Below the pieces are notes generated by a model, which saw nothing but the letters and a program-made list of their open reading frames with translations, made no database searches and had not been told where the DNA came from. Positions 14,295 through 23,918 of a stretch of 39,819 bases of DNA are shown in pieces. The stretch covers positions 1 through 39,819 of the forward strand of contig JAKLDR010000035.1 of the NCBI GenBank assembly GCA_022703445.1, in the 5' to 3' direction. Positions within the stretch are counted from its first letter, which is position 1. Every line of letters starts with the position of its first letter. Source of the DNA: Planctomycetota bacterium. GTDB lineage: Bacteria > Planctomycetota > SZUA-567 > JAKLDR01. The position numbers were made by a program, and so were the translations under genes.

Positions 14295-16343
14295 CTACTG
14301 TTTCCCGCTCTCGACGATCTCCGCCTTGACCAGCACCAGGACGTTGGGCCTGGCCCCGGCGGCATCGCCGGTCAGGCGGCCGGTCCCGGCCAGAACGTAC
14401 CGGCCGAGCGGCGCAGCCGGATTGCCGCGGACGGTGATGCCGTCTATCTGCGGCAGGGTAAGCTTGTTGGTGATGGCCTGGGCGGCGGCGCCGGCCTCTC
14501 CGGCCACGCTTCCGGAGATGGCGGTTGCCTCCTTCTCCACGAGGGCGCTCCTCAGCGCGCAGCGCAACTCCAGCGTGGCCGCCTTGTGATCGGGGCTCAG
14601 CACCGGCCGCACGTCGAAGTGGCAATCGGTATACATGGAGTTCACATTGGGGCTGCTGACGACACCGTTGCTCGTGAAACCCACGATATGGCTCACCTGC
14701 CGCCCGGACGCGCTGCACACCCGCTGGAGGTTGTATCCCATGGTCAGTTGCTCGGCCAGCAAGGCCCCATCGCCGGCCTCCCGGACCAGTGCCTCGGCCT
14801 CCTCGGGGCTGAACTCCACGGCGTTGGTTCGCCGGAGCCGCGCGGCGACCTCGTCGGAGACGGCCAGGGCCAGCCCCTGAACGGCAAGCTGGGGCTTGCG
14901 GTCCTTGCGGGTCCATACCAGCAGATCCCAGACGCGGCGCTGGACGGCTGGCGTGTGGAAGACTATGAGCTGGCCGTTCTCCTCCTGGATGCTGGTGCCG
15001 TTGATCCCCCAGCTCTCCGGTTCGATGGTCCGCTTGGCCAAGTCTTGGAAAGCGCCCCGCGGGATGGCCGAGTACATCATGGGCCAGGTGACAACCTGAC
15101 CGTGGGCTCCGGCGCTCCCCGCCGGCAAGGATGTAATAGGCCCGGGCCAACAGGGGGCCGTGGCCGTCAGTTCCCGGATGTCATAGAAGCCAGCCACCAA
15201 GCCGAGGGGATTGGGCCGGTCTTCTGCGTCCGCCGGAACAGCTTTGGCCGGCGGCGGAGTCCGGCTGACCTTGATGAGCACGATGACGGTTCGGCGCACT
15301 CCCTGACCGTCCGCCCGGCCTGCTGGCAGCGCGAGCATCCCGGCCAGGACGTGCCGGTCCAGTGGCGCGCTGATGCTTCCCCGGAAGCGAAGGAACCTCA
15401 CCGAGGGCAGTGTGACCTCCCCCTTCCAGATCCGCGCCGGCCCGGCGGCAGACGGCCTGGGCGGCTGACCCTTTTCGGCCCCTTCGTCGCCGGGCGGTGG
15501 GGCCTTGGCCCCGGCGCCGTCGATCGACAGGAACACCTCCTGCTTCCGGTCGTGCCGGTCGTCGGTCACGCTCAGGCGCAACTCCACATCGGCCAGGCTG
15601 CCGTCGAAGGAGAGCGTGGGCCGCACGTCGAGGACCGTGCCCTCTAGCAGCGTGCTGGTATTGGGGTCCCCGCGGACATCACCCCCCACATACCCGAAGA
15701 TGTATGCTGACTTCCGGCCGGCCCAGGAGTGGTTGCGCTGGCCGTTGGCGCAGACGACCTGAGGAGCCGCGATCAGCCCCGCCGGCCCGGCCGCCTTGGT
15801 CAGCTCCTCGACCTCCTTGGGGTCAAAGTCGCGGGCCTTGCGCAGCCTCAGCTTGGCGGCGGTCGGAGCGTCCACCGCCAGGAGCAGGGCCTGGACGGAG
15901 AGTTGCCTTGTGCAGCGCTCCCGCAAGTTCATCAGCAGGGCATCGATCTGCCGGTGAATCTCCGGGCTTTGCTGCACCACCAGCGCCCCGTTGCGCTCCT
16001 CGATCATCGCGTTCTTGCCGGACTGCCAGGTCTCCGGGGCGATCCGGCACGTGATGAGCTCCCTGATGGACTGGGCGCTCATCATCGGCGGATCGGCCGG
16101 CGGCTCGAAGACCGGCAGGTCACCATGCCCGGCAACCATGTCCAGCTCCGGCCCGGGCAGATCCTTCACCTGCATGGTCAGTTCATGGATATCGTAGATT
16201 TTGAGGGTCAACCGTTCGGCAGGCGGGGCCTTCCCGCCGCCCGGCGCTCCGGCCGTCTCCCCGGCATATGCGCAGACCGGACCGGCCAGTGCGGCGACGA
16301 ACAGCACCAGGGAGCGGAGGTTGCGGATGCGTGAACCAGCCAT
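14295..16343 (-). CDS. Exported protein with two tandem secretin-like modules (paralogue 2)
   Basis: 682 residues; ATG at 16343 with GAGGAGGGA upstream. A signal peptide (hydrophobic core SLVLFVAALAGPVCAYA) is followed by the same two-module order as paralogue 1: YDIHELT...APETW...LVVQQSPEIHRQI in module A and YDIRELT...EPESW...LIVFHTPAVQRR in module B. By eye the proteins are about 75-80% identical, and the leader DNA is also shared. The C-terminus is shorter (ends VKAEIVESGKQ), lacking the Pro/Ser-rich extension of paralogue 1. The gene lies directly upstream of paralogue 1 on the same strand, separated by the repeat at 14121-14290. It is probably a recent tandem duplication; the role is unknown, and an envelope multimer is a reasonable guess. 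Confidence 0.75.
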   Translation of the reverse strand: MAGSRIRNLRSLVLFVAALAGPVCAYAGETAGAPGGGKAPPAERLTLKIYDIHELTMQVKDLPGPELDMVAGHGDLPVFEPPADPPMMSAQSIRELITCRIAPETWQSGKNAMIEERNGALVVQQSPEIHRQIDALLMNLRERCTRQLSVQALLLAVDAPTAAKLRLRKARDFDPKEVEELTKAAGPAGLIAAPQVVCANGQRNHSWAGRKSAYIFGYVGGDVRGDPNTSTLLEGTVLDVRPTLSFDGSLADVELRLSVTDDRHDRKQEVFLSIDGAGAKAPPPGDEGAEKGQPPRPSAAGPARIWKGEVTLPSVRFLRFRGSISAPLDRHVLAGMLALPAGRADGQGVRRTVIVLIKVSRTPPPAKAVPADAEDRPNPLGLVAGFYDIRELTATAPCWPGPITSLPAGSAGAHGQVVTWPMMYSAIPRGAFQDLAKRTIEPESWGINGTSIQEENGQLIVFHTPAVQRRVWDLLVWTRKDRKPQLAVQGLALAVSDEVAARLRRTNAVEFSPEEAEALVREAGDGALLAEQLTMGYNLQRVCSASGRQVSHIVGFTSNGVVSSPNVNSMYTDCHFDVRPVLSPDHKAATLELRCALRSALVEKEATAISGSVAGEAGAAAQAITNKLTLPQIDGITVRGNPAAPLGRYVLAGTGRLTGDAAGARPNVLVLVKAEIVESGKQ

Positions 16344-16455
16344 GGATAGTCCCTCCTCGATCCGACATGGCTCAGACGCCCGGGAGCGTCCGGCGTCGCG
16401 CCGCAATATCCCCCCGGCCGCAGGGGCAGAGCATTCAGCCTTCGCAGCCGCCCCC

Positions 16456-16483
16456 GTAGGGGCACGGCATGCCGTGCCCCTAC
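16456..16483. repeat. 28-bp perfect palindrome overlapping a stop codon
   Basis: A perfect palindrome with half-site GTAGGGGCACGGCA and its exact complement, no spacer. It includes the TAG stop of the GH99-like gene (16480-16482). It could form a cruciform or act as a transcript-end hairpin. I recall this GTAGGGGCACGGCATG-type palindrome as a common dispersed repeat in environmental bacterial genomes. Confidence 0.8.
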
Positions 16484-17649
16484 CGCAGCGCCGCCTCGAG
16501 CGCCCTGAGCACCCCGTCGCCCTGGTCCTTGGTGGGCAGCAGGACCGAGCCCTCGGTCCACTCGTTCCAGGCGTTGATGACCATGGCCTTGGGGCCGGCC
16601 TTCTGGAGGGCCAGGAACCGGCGGCAGGCGCGGACCAGCTGGCCGAACTTCTCGGGTGTGTTATCGGTGACGATGTGGCCCCACGGCCAGCCCCAGCGCA
16701 CCGGCGGCCAGGGCTCGTAGGGGTGGTTGCGGGCGGAGACGTCCCAGCCCTGGGTGACCACCGGCCAGTAGGGGACCTTCGCGTCCAGGAACTGCAGCCA
16801 CTTGTCGGCGTGGGCCAGCATCACGTCGTCGAACTCCACCAGCGGCTGGGCGGGCTGCTGATTCCTTCCGCCGACGATGTTGTAGGTGGTGACGTGGTCG
16901 AAGCCGAGCTCGAGCGCCGTCCGGGCCTGGCCCGGGGACCCCGTGAAGACGGCCAGATGCAGCCCCGGCTCGCCGTTGGCCTCGGCGCGCCGGCGCATGC
17001 GCTCGACCGCCCGGGCCACTCCGGCCTTGCCGCCGAGGTGGTCCAGGAGCGACGAGAGCAGGAAGAAGCTGCACCAGGGCTTACCGTCGATCCGCCAGTA
17101 GTTCGGCTGGCAGAAGTAGCGCTCCGACCAGGCGTCGAGGACCCGGTCGAGGTCCTCGGGGCAGTGGCGGATGGGTAGCAGGTTCGGGAGTGCCTCGGTC
17201 AGCGACGCCGGGTGGTTGTTCTGCCAGGTGTGGTTGGCCCACATCAGGCCGAACTTCATGCGCGAGGCGTTGGGCGCCTTGAGGAAGCCGCGGTCCAGGG
17301 CCTCGTTCCAGATCTCCACGCCCGAGTACCAGTACCAGTCGAAGATCCAGGCGTCGATGCCCGCGCCGGCGGCGGCCTCGACCTCGCGCGCCGACCACTT
17401 CGGGTCGGACTCGTCGAAGGGCCCCCACTTGGGCAGGATCGGCTGGCGGTGGCCCTTGAAGCGCGGCCTGCAGCGCAGGGTGATGTCCCACTCGTCCCAG
17501 CCGAAACCGTGCCAGGCCTCCATGAAGGGCGTGGGGTGGAAGCCCGGGTAGTAGATGCAGGCGACGGTGAAGTCGTCGCGCGGCGCGGGCCGGGCGCCCT
17601 TGAGGAGTTTGGTGAGGGCGGGATCTTCGAGGGGAAGCTTTCGTGGCAT
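16480..17649 (-). CDS. GH99 / WbsX-like protein (glycoside hydrolase or polysaccharide-associated)
   Basis: 389 residues. The ATG at 17649 has TAGGAGAG upstream; longer in-frame extensions run into repeat sequence and are rejected. The family pattern of GH99-like/WbsX proteins is clear: ACIYYPGFHPTPFMEAWHG at the N-terminus, WDITLRCRPRFKGHRQPILP, GIDAWIFDWYWYSG, FGLMWANHTW, and the C-terminal INAWNEWTEGSVLLP. GH99 enzymes are endo-mannosidases acting through Glu residues, and WbsX relatives occur in O-antigen clusters. Which activity applies here cannot be told from sequence. No signal peptide is seen, which suggests a cytoplasmic location. The stop codon lies in the palindrome at 16456-16483 and the start faces the inverted-repeat region 17682-17838. 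Confidence 0.85.
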   Translation of the reverse strand: MPRKLPLEDPALTKLLKGARPAPRDDFTVACIYYPGFHPTPFMEAWHGFGWDEWDITLRCRPRFKGHRQPILPKWGPFDESDPKWSAREVEAAAGAGIDAWIFDWYWYSGVEIWNEALDRGFLKAPNASRMKFGLMWANHTWQNNHPASLTEALPNLLPIRHCPEDLDRVLDAWSERYFCQPNYWRIDGKPWCSFFLLSSLLDHLGGKAGVARAVERMRRRAEANGEPGLHLAVFTGSPGQARTALELGFDHVTTYNIVGGRNQQPAQPLVEFDDVMLAHADKWLQFLDAKVPYWPVVTQGWDVSARNHPYEPWPPVRWGWPWGHIVTDNTPEKFGQLVRACRRFLALQKAGPKAMVINAWNEWTEGSVLLPTKDQGDGVLRALEAALR

Positions 17650-17681
17650 GAAGATCTCTCCTAAAGGGCTGTCGACGGCGC

Positions 17682-17838
17682 CAACACGCAACATGCAACA
17701 CTCAACATGCAACATGCAGAGCAAATCAGGGATGCAAGTCGAAGGTGAATCTCTAACAGCGAGAAGGGCAACAATAAGAAGATCGGCCTCTTCCGCTGAT
17801 TCATTGCGTGTTGGGTGTTGCGTGTTGCATGTTGCATG
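17682..17838. repeat. Inverted-repeat element of the GCAACATGCAACA type
   Basis: Left arm 17682-17718 is a run of CAACACGCAACATGCAACA-type units. Right arm 17805-17838 is the inverted version (GTGTTGCATGTTGCATG). Between them are about 86 bp, relatively AT-rich, without a convincing gene. It occupies the space between the GH99-like gene start and the argH stop, where any promoter of the GH99-like gene must also lie. Confidence 0.75.
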
Positions 17839-17904
17839 TTTCCGTTACGCACCATGTCGCCATGTACTCTCGGGACAACGGCGCCAGACATTCTGCGGCC
17901 CCGC

Positions 17905-19254
<1,350 letters not shown>

Positions 19255-19269
19255 GTTCTTCCTCTCAGA

Positions 19270-19335
19270 CTCCCTCTCCCCTCGGGGAGAGGGAGGGGGC
19301 CGGCCCGCCGTAGCCTGAAGGGCGAAGGGGGTTGA
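19270..19335. repeat. GC-rich inverted repeat in the argH leader
   Basis: A 12-bp perfect stem CTCCCTCTCCCC / GGGGAGAGGGAG (19270-19281 with 19284-19295), separated by 2 nt. Downstream lies CCGTAGCCTGAAGGGCGAAG, which resembles another dispersed repeat type. The hairpin sits a few bases upstream of the argH ribosome binding site, so it could also affect translation initiation (inference). Confidence 0.6.
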
Positions 19336-19366
19336 GGGCTTCCCGTCTCCGCGAGACGTCCCGCCA

Positions 19367-19394
19367 ATAGTACCCGGGCCGCGCCCGGCGTCAA
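19367..19394 (-). promoter_or_regulatory. Sigma70-type promoter for argH
   Basis: Minus strand: -35 TTGACG (19389-19394), 16-bp spacer, -10 TACTAT (19367-19372). The leader to the ATG is about 105 nt. Confidence 0.5.
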
Positions 19395-19436
19395 AAGGAA
19401 CGGCTCGGGGCGCGGGGCCGGACCCCGCTTTGACCC

Positions 19437-19465
19437 TGGACGGCCCAGCCGGCCGGGGATAAGAT
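19437..19465 (+). promoter_or_regulatory. Possible promoter for the FHA histidine kinase
   Basis: -35-like TGGACG (19437-19442), 17-bp spacer, -10 TAAGAT (19460-19465); 4 of 6 matches in each box. Transcription would start near 19472, about 70 nt before the ATG. Confidence 0.35.
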
Positions 19466-19541
19466 TGCCCCGCGTAAGAGGGCCGGGCCGCGCGGGCGTC
19501 GCCGGGCGCCGCCCCGGCCGGGCCGCTGACGGGGACAGTGC

Positions 19542-21620
19542 ATGGAGACCCTCATCTTCATCGCCGGCCTGCAGCAGGGCGAGCGCTATGAACTGCACAA
19601 GGACCTCGTTCGCCTGGGCCGGGAGCGCTTCAACGACCTGACCGTCGACGACGAGGGCGCCAGCCGGGCCCACGCCGAGATCCGCCGCAAGTCCGGATCG
19701 CTGACCATCCGCGACCTCGGTTCGACCAACGGGACCTACGTCAACAACCGCCGGATCACCGAGTGCGCGCTTTCCGACGGCGACCGCGTCAGCATCGGCA
19801 CGGCCACCATGCTGGTCGAGGTCCGCCGGGAACCGACCGCCGCGGCGCCCGGCCAGGCGGTGCTCTTCCACGAGGGCGAGCCCGCCGAGGTCACCACCCA
19901 GTTCCGGCTCAGCCCGGAGCAGAGCGGCTTCCTCAGCCCCTCGCGGATGCGCGCCGACGTGCGCGCCCAGGAGAACTTCCAGCGGCTCTACCGCTTCATG
20001 GTCCGGATCGGCTCGCCCCTGACCGTCTCCACCCTGCTGGACACGGTCATGGAGGAGATCTTCGAGGCCACCGGGGCCGACCGGGGCTTCGTCCTGCTGG
20101 CCGGGGACGGCGGGGAGCTGCGCCCCACCGCGGTCCGGACCCGCAAGGACCGGGCGGTGATCGCCGCCGCCGGGGAGATCACCGTCAGCAAGCGCATCAG
20201 CCGCCACGTCCTCGAGAAGGGCGAGAGCCTGATGATCACCGAGGCGGGTGCGGACAAGCGCTTCGCGGACACCTCGGCGTTCGGCGCCGGCTCGGTCCAG
20301 TCGGTCATCGCCGCCCCGCTCAAGTCCCAGGACAAGACCGCGGGGCTCATCTACCTGGACACCCTGACCGGCGGGAGGCTCTTCAACCAGACCGACCTGG
20401 AACTGGTCACGGCCATGGCGGTGGGCGCCGCCTCGGCGCTCGACAACGTCCGCCTCTACGAGAAGCTGATGAACGCCACCGAGTACTCGGCGGCCGTGCT
20501 GCGCAGCCTCAGCTCCGGCCTGCTGGTGGCCGACACCGGGCTGGTCATCGGCAAGGTCAACCGCGCCGCCCTGGAACTCCTGGGCCTGGAGGAGATGGAG
20601 CTGACCGGCCGGAAGCTCGACGCGCTGCCCGGCCTGGGCGAGATGGCCGCGGCCGCCCGGCGCGCCATGGACGAGGGCCAGGCCGTCGAGCACGCCGAGA
20701 TCGAGATCCGCGTCGGCGACCGCACCGTCCCGGCGGAGCTCTCCGTGGGCCTCATGACCCACCCGTCCGGCCGGGCCTCCGGCGCGGTGCTGAGCTTCCG
20801 CGACCTCAGCCAGATCCGCAAGCTGGCCGAGCAGGTCAAACGCCAGGAACACCTGGCCTCGCTCGGCGAGATGGCCGCCGGCGTGGCCCACGAGATCCGC
20901 AACCCGCTGTCCTCGATCCGCGGCTTCGCCCAGATCATGTCCGAGCGCCTGGCCCGCGAGTCCGGCGGGGCCGGACCGGCCGCCACCGGCGCCCCCGGCC
21001 CCAGCGCCGCAGAGTGCATGAGCATCATCATCGAGGAGGTCGACCGCATGAACGGCATAGTCCAGGACCTCCTGGACTTCGCCCGCCAGCGGCAGCTGAC
21101 CATGGCCAGGCTCGCGCTGGCCGAGGTGTCCCGTTCGGTCCTGGCGCAGCTGGCCGGCGAGGCCGCCACCCTGGGCATCGCCGTGACCGAGGAGTACGAA
21201 CCGGGGCTGCCCCAGGCCTACGGCAACGAGGCCAAGCTCCGCCAGGTGTTCCTGAACGTCGCCAAGAACGCCCTGGAGGCCATGGCCGGCGCGGGAACCG
21301 GCGGCGGACGCCTGACCGTGCGCACCGGGCAGTCCCCGGCGCCGGGCGGCGCCGGCCGGCAGGAGCTCTTCATCGCCTTCCAGGACACCGGCCCGGGCAT
21401 GACCCGGGAGGTCCTGGCCCGGATCTTCGACCCCTTCTTCACCACCAAGGACGTGGGCACCGGCCTGGGGCTGGCCATCTGCGCCAAGATCATCGACGCC
21501 CACGGCGGGCGCATCGAGGTCCAGAGCGAGCCAGGGCAGGGCGCGACCTTCACCATCTTCCTGCCCGCCCCGCGCAAGGGCGGCACCGACCGCTTCCCGG
21601 CGGTGGGGGCGGGCCGGTGA
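19542..21620 (+). CDS. Hybrid-sensor histidine kinase: FHA + GAF + PAS + HisKA + HATPase_c
   Basis: 692 residues, soluble (no membrane segment). Residues about 4-93 are an FHA domain: LGRERFNDL, SRAHAEI, DLGSTNGTYVN contain the conserved Gly-Arg, Ser-Arg-x-His and Asn-Gly residues that bind phosphothreonine. A GAF domain (about 150-305) and a PAS domain (about 310-420) follow. HisKA has His450 in AAGVAHEIRNPL, with a Gly/Ala/Pro-rich insertion (about 473-489) between its helices. The ATPase domain has N-box NVAKNALEAM, DTGPGM, FDPFFTTK and GTGLGLAIC. The FHA domain suggests that this kinase reads the output of Ser/Thr kinases such as the one at 1105-5298 (inference). No response regulator is adjacent; the stop codon overlaps the start of the next gene. 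Confidence 0.93.
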   Translation: METLIFIAGLQQGERYELHKDLVRLGRERFNDLTVDDEGASRAHAEIRRKSGSLTIRDLGSTNGTYVNNRRITECALSDGDRVSIGTATMLVEVRREPTAAAPGQAVLFHEGEPAEVTTQFRLSPEQSGFLSPSRMRADVRAQENFQRLYRFMVRIGSPLTVSTLLDTVMEEIFEATGADRGFVLLAGDGGELRPTAVRTRKDRAVIAAAGEITVSKRISRHVLEKGESLMITEAGADKRFADTSAFGAGSVQSVIAAPLKSQDKTAGLIYLDTLTGGRLFNQTDLELVTAMAVGAASALDNVRLYEKLMNATEYSAAVLRSLSSGLLVADTGLVIGKVNRAALELLGLEEMELTGRKLDALPGLGEMAAAARRAMDEGQAVEHAEIEIRVGDRTVPAELSVGLMTHPSGRASGAVLSFRDLSQIRKLAEQVKRQEHLASLGEMAAGVAHEIRNPLSSIRGFAQIMSERLARESGGAGPAATGAPGPSAAECMSIIIEEVDRMNGIVQDLLDFARQRQLTMARLALAEVSRSVLAQLAGEAATLGIAVTEEYEPGLPQAYGNEAKLRQVFLNVAKNALEAMAGAGTGGGRLTVRTGQSPAPGGAGRQELFIAFQDTGPGMTREVLARIFDPFFTTKDVGTGLGLAICAKIIDAHGGRIEVQSEPGQGATFTIFLPAPRKGGTDRFPAVGAGR

Positions 21621-22789
21621 TAGCCGCCGAGACCGCCGTCTGCGTCCTGGGCGGCGGGGAGTTCTGGGCGCCGGGCAGCACCGTGGGCCTGCGCATGGCC
21701 GAGGCCTTCTGGGAGGCCGGCTGCGAGGTGCTCTACTTCGAGTGCGGGGGAGACGGCAAGCTCTTCCGGCTGAAGACCGCGCGGCTCAAGATGAACGCCC
21801 CGGACGTCTTCGTCCACCCCGACCGCGAGCGCTTCTACGTGGCCCGGGCCGAGCGGCTGCCCGGCATGCGCCTGGCCTTCCCCGGACCGGTCCGGCGCTG
21901 GCATGCCGGCCGGGTCTCCAGGAAGCTCCGCGATTTCTTCTCCTGGCCCAGCCGGGCCGACAGCCGCGTGCTCATCGCCCACTATGGCTGGTACTTCCCG
22001 GAGGCCGGCTCCGGGCGGGACTGGCGCGAGCGGCGCCTCTACGAGTGCATCGACGACCACGCCGCGGCCCTGAACATCCGCGACAGCGGCTGGAAGCGGC
22101 GCTACGTTCTGGGGGTCGAACGGCACCTGCTGGCCCGGGCCGACCTGACCGTCTTCATGGACCCGGAACTGCTCGAGAAGCGCCGGGGCGACGCCCGCCG
22201 CGTCGAACACATCCCGCAGGGCGTCGACCACGAACACTTCGCCGCCCGCCCTGACCAGGACCCGCACGAGGCCCGGGGCATCGGCCGGCCGCGGGTCGGC
22301 TTCGTCGGCAACGTCACCAAGCGCGAGGACTGGGTCATGGTGGCTGCCGCCGCCGAACTCCGGCCCGACTGGCAGTGGGTGGTGGCCGGCCCCGCCGAAG
22401 GCGTCAAGCCCCAGGGTCCGGCCAACCTGCACTGGCTCGGCCAGGTCCCCTACGCCGAGGTGCCCGGCTGGCTGCACGGCTGGGACGCGGCCTTCGTCCC
22501 GCTGGCCGACAGCCAGTTCAACCGCGCCAGCCAGCCCCTCAAGTTCTACGAGTGCCTGGCAGCCGGCCTGCCGCTGGCCTCCACGCCCATTCCGGCGGCC
22601 GCGAAACTCGAGGGCCAGACCCGCGGGCTGGTGGTGCCCGCCGCCGGCTGGGGGGCCCCCGAACTGGCCGCGGCGCTCGACCGGGCCAGGGGACTCCGGG
22701 AGCGGGCCCGGACCGAGGGGCCGGCCTTCGCCGCCCGGCACTCCTGGAAGGGCCGGGCCGAGCGCATCCTGGAGATGATCCCCGAGTAG
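21617..22789 (+). CDS. Glycosyltransferase family 1-like protein
   Basis: 390 residues. The GTG at 21617 overlaps the TGA of the histidine kinase gene (GTGA), giving translational coupling; protein homology begins directly after it (AVCVLGGGEFWAPGST). The C-terminal half has the GT-B donor-binding pattern: RVGFVGNVTKREDW, an LHWLGQVPYAEVPGWL stretch, then AAFVPLADSQFNRASQPLKF YECLAAGLP, where the Glu of the YECLAAG motif is characteristic of GT4-type enzymes. It probably transfers a sugar from a nucleotide donor in cell-envelope glycan synthesis; the acceptor is unknown. Co-translation with a sensor kinase is an unusual partnership. Confidence 0.85.
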   Translation: MIAAETAVCVLGGGEFWAPGSTVGLRMAEAFWEAGCEVLYFECGGDGKLFRLKTARLKMNAPDVFVHPDRERFYVARAERLPGMRLAFPGPVRRWHAGRVSRKLRDFFSWPSRADSRVLIAHYGWYFPEAGSGRDWRERRLYECIDDHAAALNIRDSGWKRRYVLGVERHLLARADLTVFMDPELLEKRRGDARRVEHIPQGVDHEHFAARPDQDPHEARGIGRPRVGFVGNVTKREDWVMVAAAAELRPDWQWVVAGPAEGVKPQGPANLHWLGQVPYAEVPGWLHGWDAAFVPLADSQFNRASQPLKFYECLAAGLPLASTPIPAAAKLEGQTRGLVVPAAGWGAPELAAALDRARGLRERARTEGPAFAARHSWKGRAERILEMIPE

Positions 22790-22810
22790 CCCCGCCGCCC
22801 CGAGCCACCC

Positions 22811-23908
22811 TCAGAGGATATCGCGCCCCGCCGCCAGCGCCCTCGGCCGTCCCGGAGACGACCGGATCTGAACGTGCCGCCCGCTCCGCGAGGCGCGGCC
22901 GAAGGCGTGCATGACCTCGAGAACGTGAAGGGCCAGGTCCCCGCCGGCGCGCGGCTCGCCCCCGGAGCGGAGCGCGCGGGCCAGGTCGGCCACGCCCAGG
23001 CCGCGGCTGTTCTCGGCGTAGCCGTGGGTGAGTTTCACCTCGCGCCACTGGGCATCGCCGGCGCGGCGCAGGCGCACCGGGCCGCCGAAGGTGTTGGGGT
23101 CGGGGACGCTCAGGGTCCCCTCGGTGCCGTAGACCTCGATGCAGGGGAGCTCCGCCGCCCAGACGTCGAAGCTGGTGATGATCGTGCCGACGGCGCCGGA
23201 GACGAAGTCCATCACCCCGGCGATGTGCGTGGGGGTGCGAACGACGATCTTCTTCCCCTTTAGCGGTTGGCTGCCGATGGTCCGGGTGGGGAAGGTGATC
23301 CGGGCCGAGCCGGTCACGCGCCGGACCGGGCCCATCAGGTTCACGAGCGCCGTCAGGTAGTAAGGCCCCATGTCGAGCATCGGGCCGCCGCCCGGCTGGT
23401 AGTAGAACTCGGGCGCCGGGTGCCAGCCCTCGTGGCCGTGGCACATCATGAAGGCCGTCGCCGCCACCGGCCGGCCGATGGCGCCGTCGTCAATGAGCTT
23501 GCGGCAGGTCTGGCCGCCGGCGCCGAGGAAGGTGTCCGGCGCGCAGCCGACCAGGAGCCTCTTCGCTCTGGCCAGGCGGAGCATGGCGCGGGCATCCTCC
23601 AGGCGGATGGAGAGCGGCTTCTCGTTGTAGACGTGCTTCCCGGCGCGCAGCGCCGCCATGGCCACCGCGGCGTGGGCCTTGGGGATGGTCAGGTTGAGGA
23701 CGATCTCAATCTCCGGGTCAGCGAGCAGTTGCCGCACCGAGCATGGCCGGGCCTTGCCGTGCTCGGCGGCCTTGGCCTCGGCGCGCCCGGGGACCAGGTC
23801 CGCCACCGCGGCGATCTCGATGTTCCGGAGGAGCTTGCCGTTCTTCAGGTAGATCCCGCTGATGTTGCCGCAGCCGACCACGCCGACCTTGACCTTGGAC
23901 TTCCTCAT
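22811..23908 (-). CDS. Gfo/Idh/MocA-family NAD(P)-dependent oxidoreductase
   Basis: 365 residues; the ATG at 23908 has AAGGAGAGG upstream. The N-terminal Rossmann fold starts [15 protein letters not shown], and the family motif EKPL occurs in [10 protein letters not shown], whose Lys is catalytic in studied members. A C-terminal alpha/beta domain provides the substrate pocket ([13 protein letters not shown]). These enzymes oxidise or reduce sugars and cyclitols with NAD(P). The substrate is unknown. It lies 10 bp downstream of the ThuA-like gene, so the two form an operon; the pairing of ThuA and Gfo/Idh proteins is common in sugar catabolism loci of planctomycetes and relatives. It converges on the glycosyltransferase gene with a 21-bp gap. 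Confidence 0.92.
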   Translation of the reverse strand: MRKSKVKVGVVGCGNISGIYLKNGKLLRNIEIAAVADLVPGRAEAKAAEHGKARPCSVRQLLADPEIEIVLNLTIPKAHAAVAMAALRAGKHVYNEKPLSIRLEDARAMLRLARAKRLLVGCAPDTFLGAGGQTCRKLIDDGAIGRPVAATAFMMCHGHEGWHPAPEFYYQPGGGPMLDMGPYYLTALVNLMGPVRRVTGSARITFPTRTIGSQPLKGKKIVVRTPTHIAGVMDFVSGAVGTIITSFDVWAAELPCIEVYGTEGTLSVPDPNTFGGPVRLRRAGDAQWREVKLTHGYAENSRGLGVADLARALRSGGEPRAGGDLALHVLEVMHAFGRASRSGRHVQIRSSPGRPRALAAGRDIL

Positions 23909-23918
23909 GGCCCTCTCC

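Noticed and set aside
17661..17891. Possible small membrane protein of 76 residues
   Set aside because: It is made largely of the GCAACATG repeat arms, which by chance give hydrophobic and Cys codons; there is no ribosome binding site.
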